15,439 nucleotides of DNA from positions 1 to 15,439 of the forward strand of contig JAEZQX010000513.1 in NCBI GenBank assembly GCA_023441105.1. Direction: 5' to 3'. Below the pieces are notes generated by a model. That model did not search any database. It had not been told where the DNA came from and saw nothing but the letters and a program-made list of their open reading frames with translations. This document shows, piece by piece, positions 6,666-14,284 of this stretch. Positions within the stretch are counted from its first letter, which is position 1. The number at the start of each line of letters is the position of its first letter. The DNA comes from Pseudomonadota bacterium (GTDB lineage: Bacteria; Pseudomonadota; Gammaproteobacteria; Burkholderiales; Burkholderiaceae). The translations under genes were made by a program, and so were the position numbers.

Positions 6666-9600
6666 AGCGCATCCATCGCATGCCGTTCGGTGCGGAGGTC
6701 CGCGACGACGGGTCGGTGCTGTTCCGGCTGTGGGCGCCGTCGCATGTCGAGGTGAAGCTCGAGCTGGCCGGCGCGCCGGCGGCAGGGCAGGGCAAGAAGG
6801 CAGCTGCTGGTGATGCTCAAGCCGACCCGCTGATGCTGCCGATGCGCGCGCTGGAGGAAGGCTGGCACGAGCTGGCTGCCGCGCAGGCGCGGCCCGGGAG
6901 CCTCTACCGCTTCGTGCTGCCGGACGGCAGCCGCGTCCCGGACCCCGCCTCGCGTTTCCAGCCGCAGGATGTGCACGGGCCCTCCGAGGTGGTGGACCCG
7001 CGCGCCTACGAATGGCGTGACGACGATTGGCGCGGACGCCGCTGGGAGGAGGCGGTGGTCTACGAGCTGCATGTCGGCGCATTCACGCCGCAGGGAACCT
7101 TCCGCGCCATCATCGACAAGCTCGAGCACCTGGTGGCGCTGGGCGTGACGGCGCTCGAGATCATGCCGGTGGCCGACTTTCCCGGTGGGCGCAACTGGGG
7201 CTACGACGGTGTGCTGCCGTATGCGCCCGACGGTGCCTATGGCCGTCCAGAGGACTTCAAGGCACTGGTCGATGCGGCCCACGACCGCGGGCTGATGGTG
7301 CTGCTCGATGTGGTCTACAACCACTTCGGTCCCGAAGGCGCCTACCAGCACGTGATCGCGCCGGAGACATTCACCGACCGGCACAAGACGCCGTGGGGCG
7401 CGGCGATCAATACCGACGGCACGCAGTCGAGCGCGGTGCGCGAGTACTTCATCCACAACGCGCTCTACTGGATCGAGGAGTTCCATCTCGACGGCTTGCG
7501 CCTCGATGCGGTCCACGCCATCCTCGACGACGGCCCGCGGCATCTGCTGCAGGAACTGGCCGAACGGGTCCGGGCCGCGCATCCGCAGCGGCAGATCCAC
7601 CTGGTGCTGGAGAACGAAGAGAACGAGGCCGGCCGGCTGCAGCGCGACGCCGGTGGCATGCCGCGCTGGTACTCGGCGCAGTGGAACGACGATGTGCACC
7701 ACGTGCTGCATGTGGCAGCCACCGGCGAGGCGCATGGCTATTACGGCGACTATCACGGCGATACCGCCAAGCTTGGCCGCGCGCTTGCCGAAGGATTCGC
7801 CTTCCAGGGCGAGCTCATGCCGTACCGCGGCCACGAGCGTGGAGAGGACAGCACGGCGCTGCCGCCCAGTGCGTTCGTCGCCTTCATGCAGAACCACGAC
7901 CAGGTCGGCAATCGCGCCTTCGGCGAGCGACTGACGGCGATCGCACCGCCCGAGGCGGTTCGCGCGCTGGCAGCCACCTACCTGCTGCTGCCGCAGGTGC
8001 CGATGCTCTTCATGGGCGAGGAATGGGCTGCGGCGCAGCCGTTTCCGTTCTTCTGCGATTTCGGTGAGGAGCTCGCGGCCGCCGTGCGCAAGGGGCGGCG
8101 CGAGGAGTTTGCCCGTTTCCCCGAGTTCAGGGATCCGGCCACCCGCGAGCGGATTCCCGATCCGGTCGCCGCTGCGACCTTCGAATCCGCCAAGCTCGAC
8201 TGGGAGCAGGCGCAGCGCGAGCCGCATGCAGCTTGGCTCGACTGGTACAGGCGTGTGCTGGCGGTGCGCCGCGAGGACATCGTGCCGCTGCTGCCGGGCA
8301 TCCGCGGTGCCGGACAGTACCGGATCATCGGCGATGCCGCGGTGCAGGTCAGCTGGCCGCTCGAGGACGGCGGCCGCCGCCTGGTTCTGGCTGCCAACCT
8401 GTCGCCGGCCACGGTCGGCGGCTTTGCATCCTGCGCCGGCACGCCGCTCTGGACCGAAGGAGAGGTCGCCGCAGGGACCGGCGGCGCGGATGCCTTCGAC
8501 CCCTGGACCGTGCGCTGGTCGATCGAGCCGGCTTTGCCGCTGGACCGGCTGGCGCTGCAGATGGGCATCGAGCCGCAGTTCAAGGATGCCCGCGGCCGGA
8601 TCGTCGCGACCGTCGACGAAACCAAGCGCTTGTTGCTCGCGGCCATGGGCGTCAAGGCGAACGATGACGCACAGGTGCTGCAGGCATTGGAGGCGCTCGA
8701 GCGCGCCGCCTGGCTGCAGCCGCTGCCGCCGGTGCGGGTGTTGCAGCCGGCGGCCGGTGCGCCGGCCATCGACGTGGTGCAGCCGCCGGGCACGCGCCGG
8801 ATCGCCTGGCGCATCCTCCTGGAGGATGCCGGCGAGCGCGATGGGCGCGCGGACTGGGCCAGCCTCGAGCTGTGTGCGAGCCTGGAGCTCGACGGCCGGC
8901 GGCTGGAGCGGCGCCGCCTGCCGCTGCCGCAGGACCTGCCATGGGGCTACCACCGGCTGATGCTCGACGATGGCGCGGCGGCCAGCCTGGTGGTATCGCC
9001 GGGACGCTGCTGGTTGCCGCAGGAGGCGTCGGCAGGACAGCGGCTGTGGGGCATCGCCGCGCAGCTCTATCTGCTGCGATCGGCCAACGACTGGGGGATC
9101 GGCGATTTCGGCGACCTGCGCGCCCTGGTGGAGCTGGCGGTGCGCGAGCAGGCGGACGTGATCGGACTCAATCCGCTGCATGCGATGTTCCCCGACGACC
9201 CTGCGCATGCCAGTCCTTATTCCCCGGCCAGCCGCCTGCTGCTCAACGTGCTGAACATCGACGTTGCCGCGGTGCCCGAGCTCGCCGGTAGTGCCGAGGC
9301 AGCGGAGATGATCGCCAGCGCCGAGTTCCAGCGGGCGCTGGCCGGCTGCCGCGAGCAGCGCGATGTCGACTATGGGCAGGTGAGTGCGCTCAAGCTGCCG
9401 GTGCTGCGCAAGCTGTTCGATGCCTGCCGGGATGCACCGGACCAGGGTCGCTGGCGGCAGCTCGAAGCCTTCCGGCAAGAGCGCGGCGAGATCCTCGAGC
9501 GCAACTGCCGGTTCCTTGCGCTGCGCCAGCACTTTGCCGGCTCTGAACCGCCGCGGCCGGACTGGCGCGAATGGCCGCCCGAATACCAGGATCCGACCTC

Positions 9601-10705
9601 GGGAGCGGTCGCGAGCTTCGCGAAAACCCACCGCCAGGCCGTTGATTTCCTAGCCTGGCTGCAGTGGCTGGCCGACGAGCAATTGGCGACCGCTGCGCGA
9701 GCTGCCGCGGACGGTGGCATGGCGATCGGACTCTATCGCGATCTCACCGTCGGCGCCGACCGCGCCGGTGCCGAGACCTGGGCTAACGCGGGGGCGGTCG
9801 CGGCCGACGCGCAGGTCGGCGCGCCGCCGGACATCTTCAATCCCGCAGGCCAGGATTGGGGGCTGCCGCCGTTCCAGCCGCGCGCGTTGCGCGAGGAAGG
9901 CTATCGCAGCTTCATCGAGCTGATCCGCGCCAACATGCGCCATGCCGGCGGGCTGCGGATCGATCACGTCATGGGCCTGCAGCATCTCTATTGGGTGCCG
10001 GCGGGCCGGGGCCCATCCGAGGGCGCCTACGTCCGGTACCCGATGGAGGACATGCTCGGGATCCTCGCCCTGGAGAGTCATCGCCAGCGCTGCCTGGTGG
10101 TCGGCGAAGACCTCGGCACGGTGCCGGAGGGCTTTCGCGAACGCATGGCCGACGCCGGGATCCTGTCGTATCGCGTGCTGTTCTTCGAGCGGGATGGCGG
10201 CGGCGCCTTTCTTGCGCCCGACGACTATCCGGCGTTGGCACTCGCCGTCGTCGGCAGCCACGACCTGCCGACGCTGAAGGGCTGGTGGCAGGGGCGCGAC
10301 CTGGAGCTCAAGGAGCGGCTGGGCCTGTTCCCGGACGCGGGCGAATCGGCGCGCCAGCGCGAGGCCCGCGAAGACGAACGCCGGGCGCTGCTCGAGGCGT
10401 TGCAGGCGCAGGATCTGCTGGCGGGGAAGGCGGAGCCGGATTTCGCCGCACTGTCGCGGGCCGCGCACGCCTTCCTGGCCCGCTCGCCCAGCCTGCTGGC
10501 GATGGCGCAACTGGATGACCTCACCGCGGAGCTGGAACCGGTCAACGTGCCGGCAACTTCGGCGGAGCATCCCAACTGGCGGCGGCGTCATTCGCTGACA
10601 CTGGAAGAGCTGCCGGATGCGCCGTCGTTCCGGGAGGTGGTCGCCGTCCTGCGTGAGGCGCGCGGGGTGGCGGCGGGCAACGCGCCGCCGGCACCGCGCG
10701 CCTGA
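6662..10705 (+). CDS. treZ-malQ: TreZ-MalQ fusion: malto-oligosyltrehalose trehalohydrolase / 4-alpha-glucanotransferase
   Basis: One uninterrupted frame encodes 1347 residues with two glycosidase enzymes. Residues 1-625 are a TreZ (GH13): an N-terminal beta domain (FRLWAPS at 21-27), then a barrel with nucleophile D282 in LRLDAVHAI, acid/base E317 in LVLENEEN and D413 in MQNHDQVGNR, plus a C-terminal beta domain. It cuts trehalose from maltooligosyltrehalose. From about 628, LALQMGIEPQ and ETKRLLLAAMG match the start of E. coli-type MalQ. The GH77 motifs follow: WGIGDFGDL (811-819), SPYSPASRLLLN (851-862), nucleophile D1101 in LRIDHVMG, acid/base E1149 in VVGEDLGTVP and D1201 in GSHDLPT. MalQ disproportionates maltodextrins. 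Both halves look full length and catalytically intact. The ATG sits in an ATGA overlap with the maltokinase gene. The usual partner TreY is not encoded in the window. The C-terminal tail is Ala/Pro-rich. Confidence 0.9.
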   Translation: MKRIHRMPFGAEVRDDGSVLFRLWAPSHVEVKLELAGAPAAGQGKKAAAGDAQADPLMLPMRALEEGWHELAAAQARPGSLYRFVLPDGSRVPDPASRFQPQDVHGPSEVVDPRAYEWRDDDWRGRRWEEAVVYELHVGAFTPQGTFRAIIDKLEHLVALGVTALEIMPVADFPGGRNWGYDGVLPYAPDGAYGRPEDFKALVDAAHDRGLMVLLDVVYNHFGPEGAYQHVIAPETFTDRHKTPWGAAINTDGTQSSAVREYFIHNALYWIEEFHLDGLRLDAVHAILDDGPRHLLQELAERVRAAHPQRQIHLVLENEENEAGRLQRDAGGMPRWYSAQWNDDVHHVLHVAATGEAHGYYGDYHGDTAKLGRALAEGFAFQGELMPYRGHERGEDSTALPPSAFVAFMQNHDQVGNRAFGERLTAIAPPEAVRALAATYLLLPQVPMLFMGEEWAAAQPFPFFCDFGEELAAAVRKGRREEFARFPEFRDPATRERIPDPVAAATFESAKLDWEQAQREPHAAWLDWYRRVLAVRREDIVPLLPGIRGAGQYRIIGDAAVQVSWPLEDGGRRLVLAANLSPATVGGFASCAGTPLWTEGEVAAGTGGADAFDPWTVRWSIEPALPLDRLALQMGIEPQFKDARGRIVATVDETKRLLLAAMGVKANDDAQVLQALEALERAAWLQPLPPVRVLQPAAGAPAIDVVQPPGTRRIAWRILLEDAGERDGRADWASLELCASLELDGRRLERRRLPLPQDLPWGYHRLMLDDGAAASLVVSPGRCWLPQEASAGQRLWGIAAQLYLLRSANDWGIGDFGDLRALVELAVREQADVIGLNPLHAMFPDDPAHASPYSPASRLLLNVLNIDVAAVPELAGSAEAAEMIASAEFQRALAGCREQRDVDYGQVSALKLPVLRKLFDACRDAPDQGRWRQLEAFRQERGEILERNCRFLALRQHFAGSEPPRPDWREWPPEYQDPTSGAVASFAKTHRQAVDFLAWLQWLADEQLATAARAAADGGMAIGLYRDLTVGADRAGAETWANAGAVAADAQVGAPPDIFNPAGQDWGLPPFQPRALREEGYRSFIELIRANMRHAGGLRIDHVMGLQHLYWVPAGRGPSEGAYVRYPMEDMLGILALESHRQRCLVVGEDLGTVPEGFRERMADAGILSYRVLFFERDGGGAFLAPDDYPALALAVVGSHDLPTLKGWWQGRDLELKERLGLFPDAGESARQREAREDERRALLEALQAQDLLAGKAEPDFAALSRAAHAFLARSPSLLAMAQLDDLTAELEPVNVPATSAEHPNWRRRHSLTLEELPDAPSFREVVAVLREARGVAAGNAPPAPRA

Positions 10706-10717
10706 ACGATCAGGCGC
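10698..10717. terminator. Hairpin spanning two convergent stop codons, possible bidirectional terminator
   Basis: GCGCCTGA at 10698-10705 and TCAGGCGC at 10710-10717 are perfect complements, giving an 8-pair stem around the loop ACGA. The left arm contains the TGA of treZ-malQ, and the right arm contains, on the other strand, the TGA of the small zinc-ribbon gene. There is no T-tract on either side, so intrinsic termination is uncertain. The position between two converging genes is what suggests it. Confidence 0.4.
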
Positions 10718-10895
10718 CGCCCACGGCTTGGGCGATTCTTCCCGTGCCCCCGCAGTTGGTGCACTCGGTCTTGTCCTTGAGGACGCCGTTGCCGTCGCAT
10801 TCGGGGCAGATGTCGACGCCGTCCGGTGGATTGCCGATGACCGCGCTTTCAGCCGGATTCATGTCGTTGGGGTCGACGGGCTGGTTGGTGGACAT
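10710..10895 (-). CDS. Small four-cysteine zinc-ribbon protein, DnaJ zinc-finger-like
   Basis: A 61-residue protein with four cysteines as CPECDGNG (C30, C33) and CTNCGGTGR (C45, C48). These are two CxxCxGxG repeats like half of the cysteine-rich centre of DnaJ, enough to bind one zinc ion. The first 28 residues are polar and Pro/Asn/Asp-rich, probably disordered. No J-domain or other domain is present. The ATG at 10895 is preceded by AGGGAG about eight bases upstream, which supports it over the GTG three codons earlier. Its stop lies four bases from the treZ-malQ stop, inside a hairpin. It follows the kinase/ATPase gene after 166 bases on the same strand. The function is unknown. By analogy with DnaJ zinc centres it may bind unfolded protein or a partner, but that is a guess. 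Confidence 0.75.
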   Translation of the reverse strand: MSTNQPVDPNDMNPAESAVIGNPPDGVDICPECDGNGVLKDKTECTNCGGTGRIAQAVGGA

Positions 10896-11061
10896 GAAGC
10901 GCACTCCCTAGAAGCTCGACGCGGGTAAGCGCCGAGACGTTGAGCGGTGATTTTCGGGCCGTCCGGCAACTGCCGCAAGGCAAGCCCATGGCTGCTCGCG
11001 GGGGCGGTGCCATCCGGCGCCGCCGGCCGCGCGGGATGATGGCGCTTGCCGGGCCGGCCGT

Positions 11062-12618
11062 TCATCGCAACCCGGGCGCGCCGTCCGCCACCAGGGCGAG
11101 CAACCGGCTCCAGTCGCTATCGCTGCCGTCGGCCGCCAGGCGGTTCCAGCCGATGTCGCCGACATCGCGCGCGAGCTGGCGCCGGACCACCTCGGTATCG
11201 GCGTCCGACGGATCGCCGCGTCGCGCTGCAACCCGCTCCAGCAGCACTGCTTCCGGCGCCTCCAGCCAGATACCCTGGAAGCCGAGGCCGAGTCCGTGCG
11301 CCACGGCGGCGATGCTGTCGCGTTCGTCCTGGCGGTCGAAGACCGCGTCGACCACCACGCTGTGACCGCTGGCAAGGACGGCAGCGGCCCGCTCACGCAG
11401 GATGGCGTAGACCTTGGCGGACACCGCGGGTTGATAGGCCTCGATGCCAAGCCGGGCTTCGGGCCTGACGCCATGCAGCGCCTTGCGGATTCGGTCCGAG
11501 GAGAACACGCGGGCACCGGGCGCCGAGCCGACGACCGAGGCGACGGCGGCAGCGGCGGTCGATTTGCCGGACCCGCTGAGGCCACCGATGGCAAGCAGCC
11601 GCGCCGGCCGTGCCTGCAGCAACCGGGTGGCCAGATCCAAGTACGACCGCGACTCGCCCGCGACGGCCGGGCGCGGCGCATCTTCCTGCGGCATCTCCAG
11701 GGCCCGGGTCGCCGCTACATGGCCGCGCACGGTTGCCCGAATCGACATGAACAAGCCGAGCAGCGGCAGGCCGTCGACCTGCGGGGACTCGTCCAGGTAG
11801 CGGTTGAGCAGCAGATTGGCCAGGCCGTGGGCACCACGATGCCACAGATCCATCAGCACGAAGGCGAGGTCGTAGAGCACGTCGATGGTCGCCATGTCCT
11901 CGTCGAACTCGAGGCAATCGAACAGCGTCGGCGTGCCCTCGATCACGACGATGTTGCGAAGATGCAGGTCACCGTGGCACAGCCGTACATGACCGTCGTG
12001 CTGGCGTCGGTCCAGCAGCGGCGCATGCTGCCGCGATGCGGCTCTGGTTGCACCGATCAGGCCGTCGATGGCTGCAGTTCCATGGATGGCACGCGCTTCC
12101 TCGAGCGCCTGCTCGTTGATCCGCAGCACGTCGCCGATCCGTTGCGATCCACTGCGCTCGAGCTGCAGCGCCGGCTGCGCCCGCGCGTGGAACTCCGCCA
12201 GCACATGGGCCAGTCGACCGATCAGCGGCGGCGTGATCTTGCCGCTCGCGGCCATCCGGTCGAGCAGCCCCTGCTCATCGAAGCGCTGCATCTCGAGCAC
12301 CGCTTCGACCAGTTCACCGCTGCCGTCGAGCTGCAAGTCGCCGTCCGGCGTGCGGACGAGTTGCATCACCTTGCGGTAGATGGCCGGCGCGGTCCTGCGA
12401 TTGAGCATGAGTTCGCGCCTGCAAATGGCGAGGCGTCGCTCCGGCGTGCTGAAATCCAGATACGGCAGATTCACCGCCTTCTTTACCTTCCAGGCCCGGG
12501 TCGCGCCGAGCAGCAGCAGCGAGATGTGCGTCTGCACTTCGGCAGGCGGCGCACCGCCGTCGCGGCGCTGCAGTTCCTGCCTGAGGTATTCGAGGGGGGA
12601 GTGCAACGGAATCTTCAT
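11062..12618 (-). CDS. APH-like kinase fused to P-loop ATPase
   Basis: The 518-residue protein joins two phosphotransfer modules. Residues 1-320 are an aminoglycoside-phosphotransferase-like (protein-kinase-fold) domain, with the catalytic loop CHGDLHLRN (214-222, D217) and metal-site LFDCLEFDE (232-240, D234), followed by TIDVLYDLAFVLMDL. Residues 338-518 are a P-loop kinase-type domain with Walker A GGLSGSGKST (345-354) and a candidate second acidic site VVVDAVFDR (421-429), resembling zeta-toxin/gluconate-kinase-like small kinases. This two-domain arrangement is a recurrent bacterial family usually annotated 'bifunctional aminoglycoside phosphotransferase/ATP-binding protein'. Nothing here points to real antibiotic modification, and the substrate is unknown. 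The start ATG at 12618 has only a weak ribosome site (GGGA immediately before). It lies 181 bases after the H-NS-like gene on the same strand; that gap shows no clear terminator. Confidence 0.85.
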   Translation of the reverse strand: MKIPLHSPLEYLRQELQRRDGGAPPAEVQTHISLLLLGATRAWKVKKAVNLPYLDFSTPERRLAICRRELMLNRRTAPAIYRKVMQLVRTPDGDLQLDGSGELVEAVLEMQRFDEQGLLDRMAASGKITPPLIGRLAHVLAEFHARAQPALQLERSGSQRIGDVLRINEQALEEARAIHGTAAIDGLIGATRAASRQHAPLLDRRQHDGHVRLCHGDLHLRNIVVIEGTPTLFDCLEFDEDMATIDVLYDLAFVLMDLWHRGAHGLANLLLNRYLDESPQVDGLPLLGLFMSIRATVRGHVAATRALEMPQEDAPRPAVAGESRSYLDLATRLLQARPARLLAIGGLSGSGKSTAAAAVASVVGSAPGARVFSSDRIRKALHGVRPEARLGIEAYQPAVSAKVYAILRERAAAVLASGHSVVVDAVFDRQDERDSIAAVAHGLGLGFQGIWLEAPEAVLLERVAARRGDPSDADTEVVRRQLARDVGDIGWNRLAADGSDSDWSRLLALVADGAPGLR

Positions 12619-12799
12619 TCCCGGTTTCGCCGTCGATCACGCGGCTGCCGATGTCTTCGCGCGATGAAATGCGAAGCCTGCCGAGCCTGAAAGCGACGGT
12701 CCGATCAGATAATCCGGGAGGAGGTGCCGGACAGGCGGCGCAAACGATATCGCGGCATGGGTCGACGAGCTGCTCGCCGACCGATGCCTGCGCGCGAAG

Positions 12800-13144
12800 T
12801 CAGACGGCCAGGTCTTCCGGCGTCTTGCCTGCTTCCAGTGCGGCCTTGAACCAGTTGGGCCGCTTGCCGCGACCCGTCCACGTATGCCCTTCTTCATCCC
12901 GGTACTTCACTGGTACCGGCCTTCTCACGGCCATCGCGCTCCGGGTCATGGCCTTGGCGGCGCGACCGGCCGATGCGCCGGCCCGGCGCGTGGAAAGGCC
13001 GAGATCTCTTGCAGTCAGGCCGTAGTGCTCGATTGCGCTCTTGATGCGGCTGATGACCCCGCTAACCTCCTGCTTCTTCAGGGCTTCCGCCTGCCGTTGA
13101 AGTTTGTCGATCTGACGGTTGATCTGAGCCAGGGATTTCGCCAT
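12800..13144 (-). CDS. H-NS family nucleoid-associated protein
   Basis: A 114-residue DNA-binding protein of the betaproteobacterial H-NS type. Residues 1-35 form a charged coiled coil for dimerisation (IDKLQRQAEALKKQE). A basic Ala/Arg linker (51-76) follows, and the C-terminal domain (78-114) has the AT-hook-like minor-groove loop in TWTGRGKRPNW (88-98), the H-NS consensus. Such proteins silence AT-rich, often foreign, genes. I chose the ATG at 13144, which has GGAAG six bases upstream and begins the family-like MAKSLAQINRQ. The frame is open a further 69 codons upstream, but that part looks non-coding and overlaps the AT-rich control region. The 100 bases at 13191-13290 contain only 43 G+C by count, far below the surroundings, which would suit autoregulation by an AT-seeking protein. 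Confidence 0.88.
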   Translation of the reverse strand: MAKSLAQINRQIDKLQRQAEALKKQEVSGVISRIKSAIEHYGLTARDLGLSTRRAGASAGRAAKAMTRSAMAVRRPVPVKYRDEEGHTWTGRGKRPNWFKAALEAGKTPEDLAV

Positions 13145-13598
13145 CGATTTCTTCCATTCTGCGCAGGAGGCCCAAGAATACGGCAGAACGGTAATGGCCG
13201 CTGCAAGTACTTGATAATTCGTGACTCGGCCGGTTCGATATGACCAATCTTTAATGACTTTCGACTTTCCATTCGTCACATTTGCTTCATCCTGTGCCAT
13301 GGGCAGGTATGGCGGAATCGATTGCGTGCGCGATTGAGGCGCTGGCGGCAATTACGGAAGCATTTTCCAGCGCGTGTCGCCGCCGGTCGACAAATCGCAG
13401 CCGCCCATTGCCGGCGAGACTGCTTGAACCGCCAAGCTCGGGCGCCCACGGGGGCGCTCGACCAGCGCGCCGCCGGATGGACAGGAATAGCCGACGAAGA
13501 ACCGACCGACGCCTTTTCGTCGCATCTTCCCGATGAAGCGCTGCCCCGGCCGATCGGTGGCTTTGGCGCGGCGCCGGGCTGCTGCCTAACATCGGTGG
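13145..13598. promoter_or_regulatory. Divergent control region between the H-NS-like and cupredoxin genes
   Basis: These 454 bases separate two divergent genes and hold no gene I can support. The half next to the H-NS-like gene (about 13180-13300) is clearly AT-richer than anything else in the window, with runs such as TTGATAATTC and CTTTAATGAC. It must carry the H-NS-like promoter, although no textbook -35/-10 pair with correct spacing stands out. The half next to the cupredoxin gene is GC-rich with no recognisable motif. Confidence 0.5.
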
Positions 13599-14282
13599 AT
13601 GATCTTCAAACCCGACAACGACCGTATCGGACGCGCCTGCCGCGCACTGGTGCTGATGGCCGCGCTGGCCGCCGGCATGGTGGTCTCCGTGCGTACCGGC
13701 AGCGCGGCGATCGAGCCGAACCGGCTCTCGTTGGCGGTGGTCGATCCCGGCGGCGACGCGGTCGAGCACGCCATCGTCTGGGCGGTTCCGGTGTCCGGCC
13801 AGGTGCTGCCGCCGGCGCCGCGGGCGACGGCCGAGATCCGCCAGGTGGACAGCGTCTTCCTGCCGGCGGTGACGCCGGTGCGCGTCGGTACGGCGGTGAG
13901 CTTCCCCAACCTCGACGACGTGCGGCACAACGTCTACTCCTTTTCCCCCGCCAAGATCTTTTCGCTGAGCCTGTTCCTCGGCACCCACGCCGAGCCGGTC
14001 GTCTTCGACAAACCCGGCGAGGTCGTCATCGGCTGCAACATCCACGATCGCATGCTCGCCTACGTGCTGGCGCTCGAGACGCCGTACTTCGGCACCACCG
14101 GGCGCAGTGGCCGGGTGGAGCTGGCGGGCCTCGTGCCGGGGGAGTACGAGGTGCATGCCTGGCATCCGGACCAGAAGGCCACGCCCCCCAGCCGCCGCCT
14201 CACGGTGCGGGCCCATGACAAGATCGACCATCGCTTCACCGCCGAGGTGGCGCGGCGATGGCTGCCACCGGCTCGCGACTGA
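13599..14282 (+). CDS. Exported single-domain cupredoxin (methylamine utilization-like)
   Basis: The 227-residue protein has an N-terminal signal peptide: basic residues to R15, a hydrophobic core ALVLMAALAAGMVVSV (16-31), and likely cleavage near GSAA (34-37). It should therefore act in the periplasm. Type 1 copper ligands fit H110 (VRHNVYSFS) and the C146-x2-H149-x2-M152 cluster in IGCNIHDRM. This is the amicyanin/pseudoazurin spacing, so a mononuclear blue-copper electron carrier is expected. The last 60 residues (GRVELAGLVPGEYEVHAWHP) resemble a small beta-sandwich of the carboxypeptidase-regulatory/CNA-B kind. Relatives are often labelled 'methylamine utilization protein' from the cupredoxin match alone, and no mau gene is in the window. 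The ATG at 13599 directly follows GGTGG, so its ribosome site is poor, but the signal peptide fits this start. The next gene begins two bases after the stop, implying one operon. Confidence 0.85.
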   Translation: MIFKPDNDRIGRACRALVLMAALAAGMVVSVRTGSAAIEPNRLSLAVVDPGGDAVEHAIVWAVPVSGQVLPPAPRATAEIRQVDSVFLPAVTPVRVGTAVSFPNLDDVRHNVYSFSPAKIFSLSLFLGTHAEPVVFDKPGEVVIGCNIHDRMLAYVLALETPYFGTTGRSGRVELAGLVPGEYEVHAWHPDQKATPPSRRLTVRAHDKIDHRFTAEVARRWLPPARD

Positions 14283-14284
14283 TC

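Noticed and set aside
6560..9631. Very long open frame (about 1020 codons) on the minus strand opposite treZ-malQ
   Set aside because: It is the antisense shadow of a GC-rich gene: no recognisable protein family, Arg/Ala/Gln-rich composition, and the plus strand shows full catalytic motifs.
11062..12618. Antibiotic resistance gene call for the APH-like kinase
   Set aside because: The two-domain form with a P-loop kinase is a chromosomal housekeeping-type family; only the kinase fold is shared with resistance enzymes.
13145..13351. 69-codon N-terminal extension of the H-NS-like frame
   Set aside because: It covers the AT-rich control region, is not family-like, and a good ribosome site precedes the ATG at 13144.
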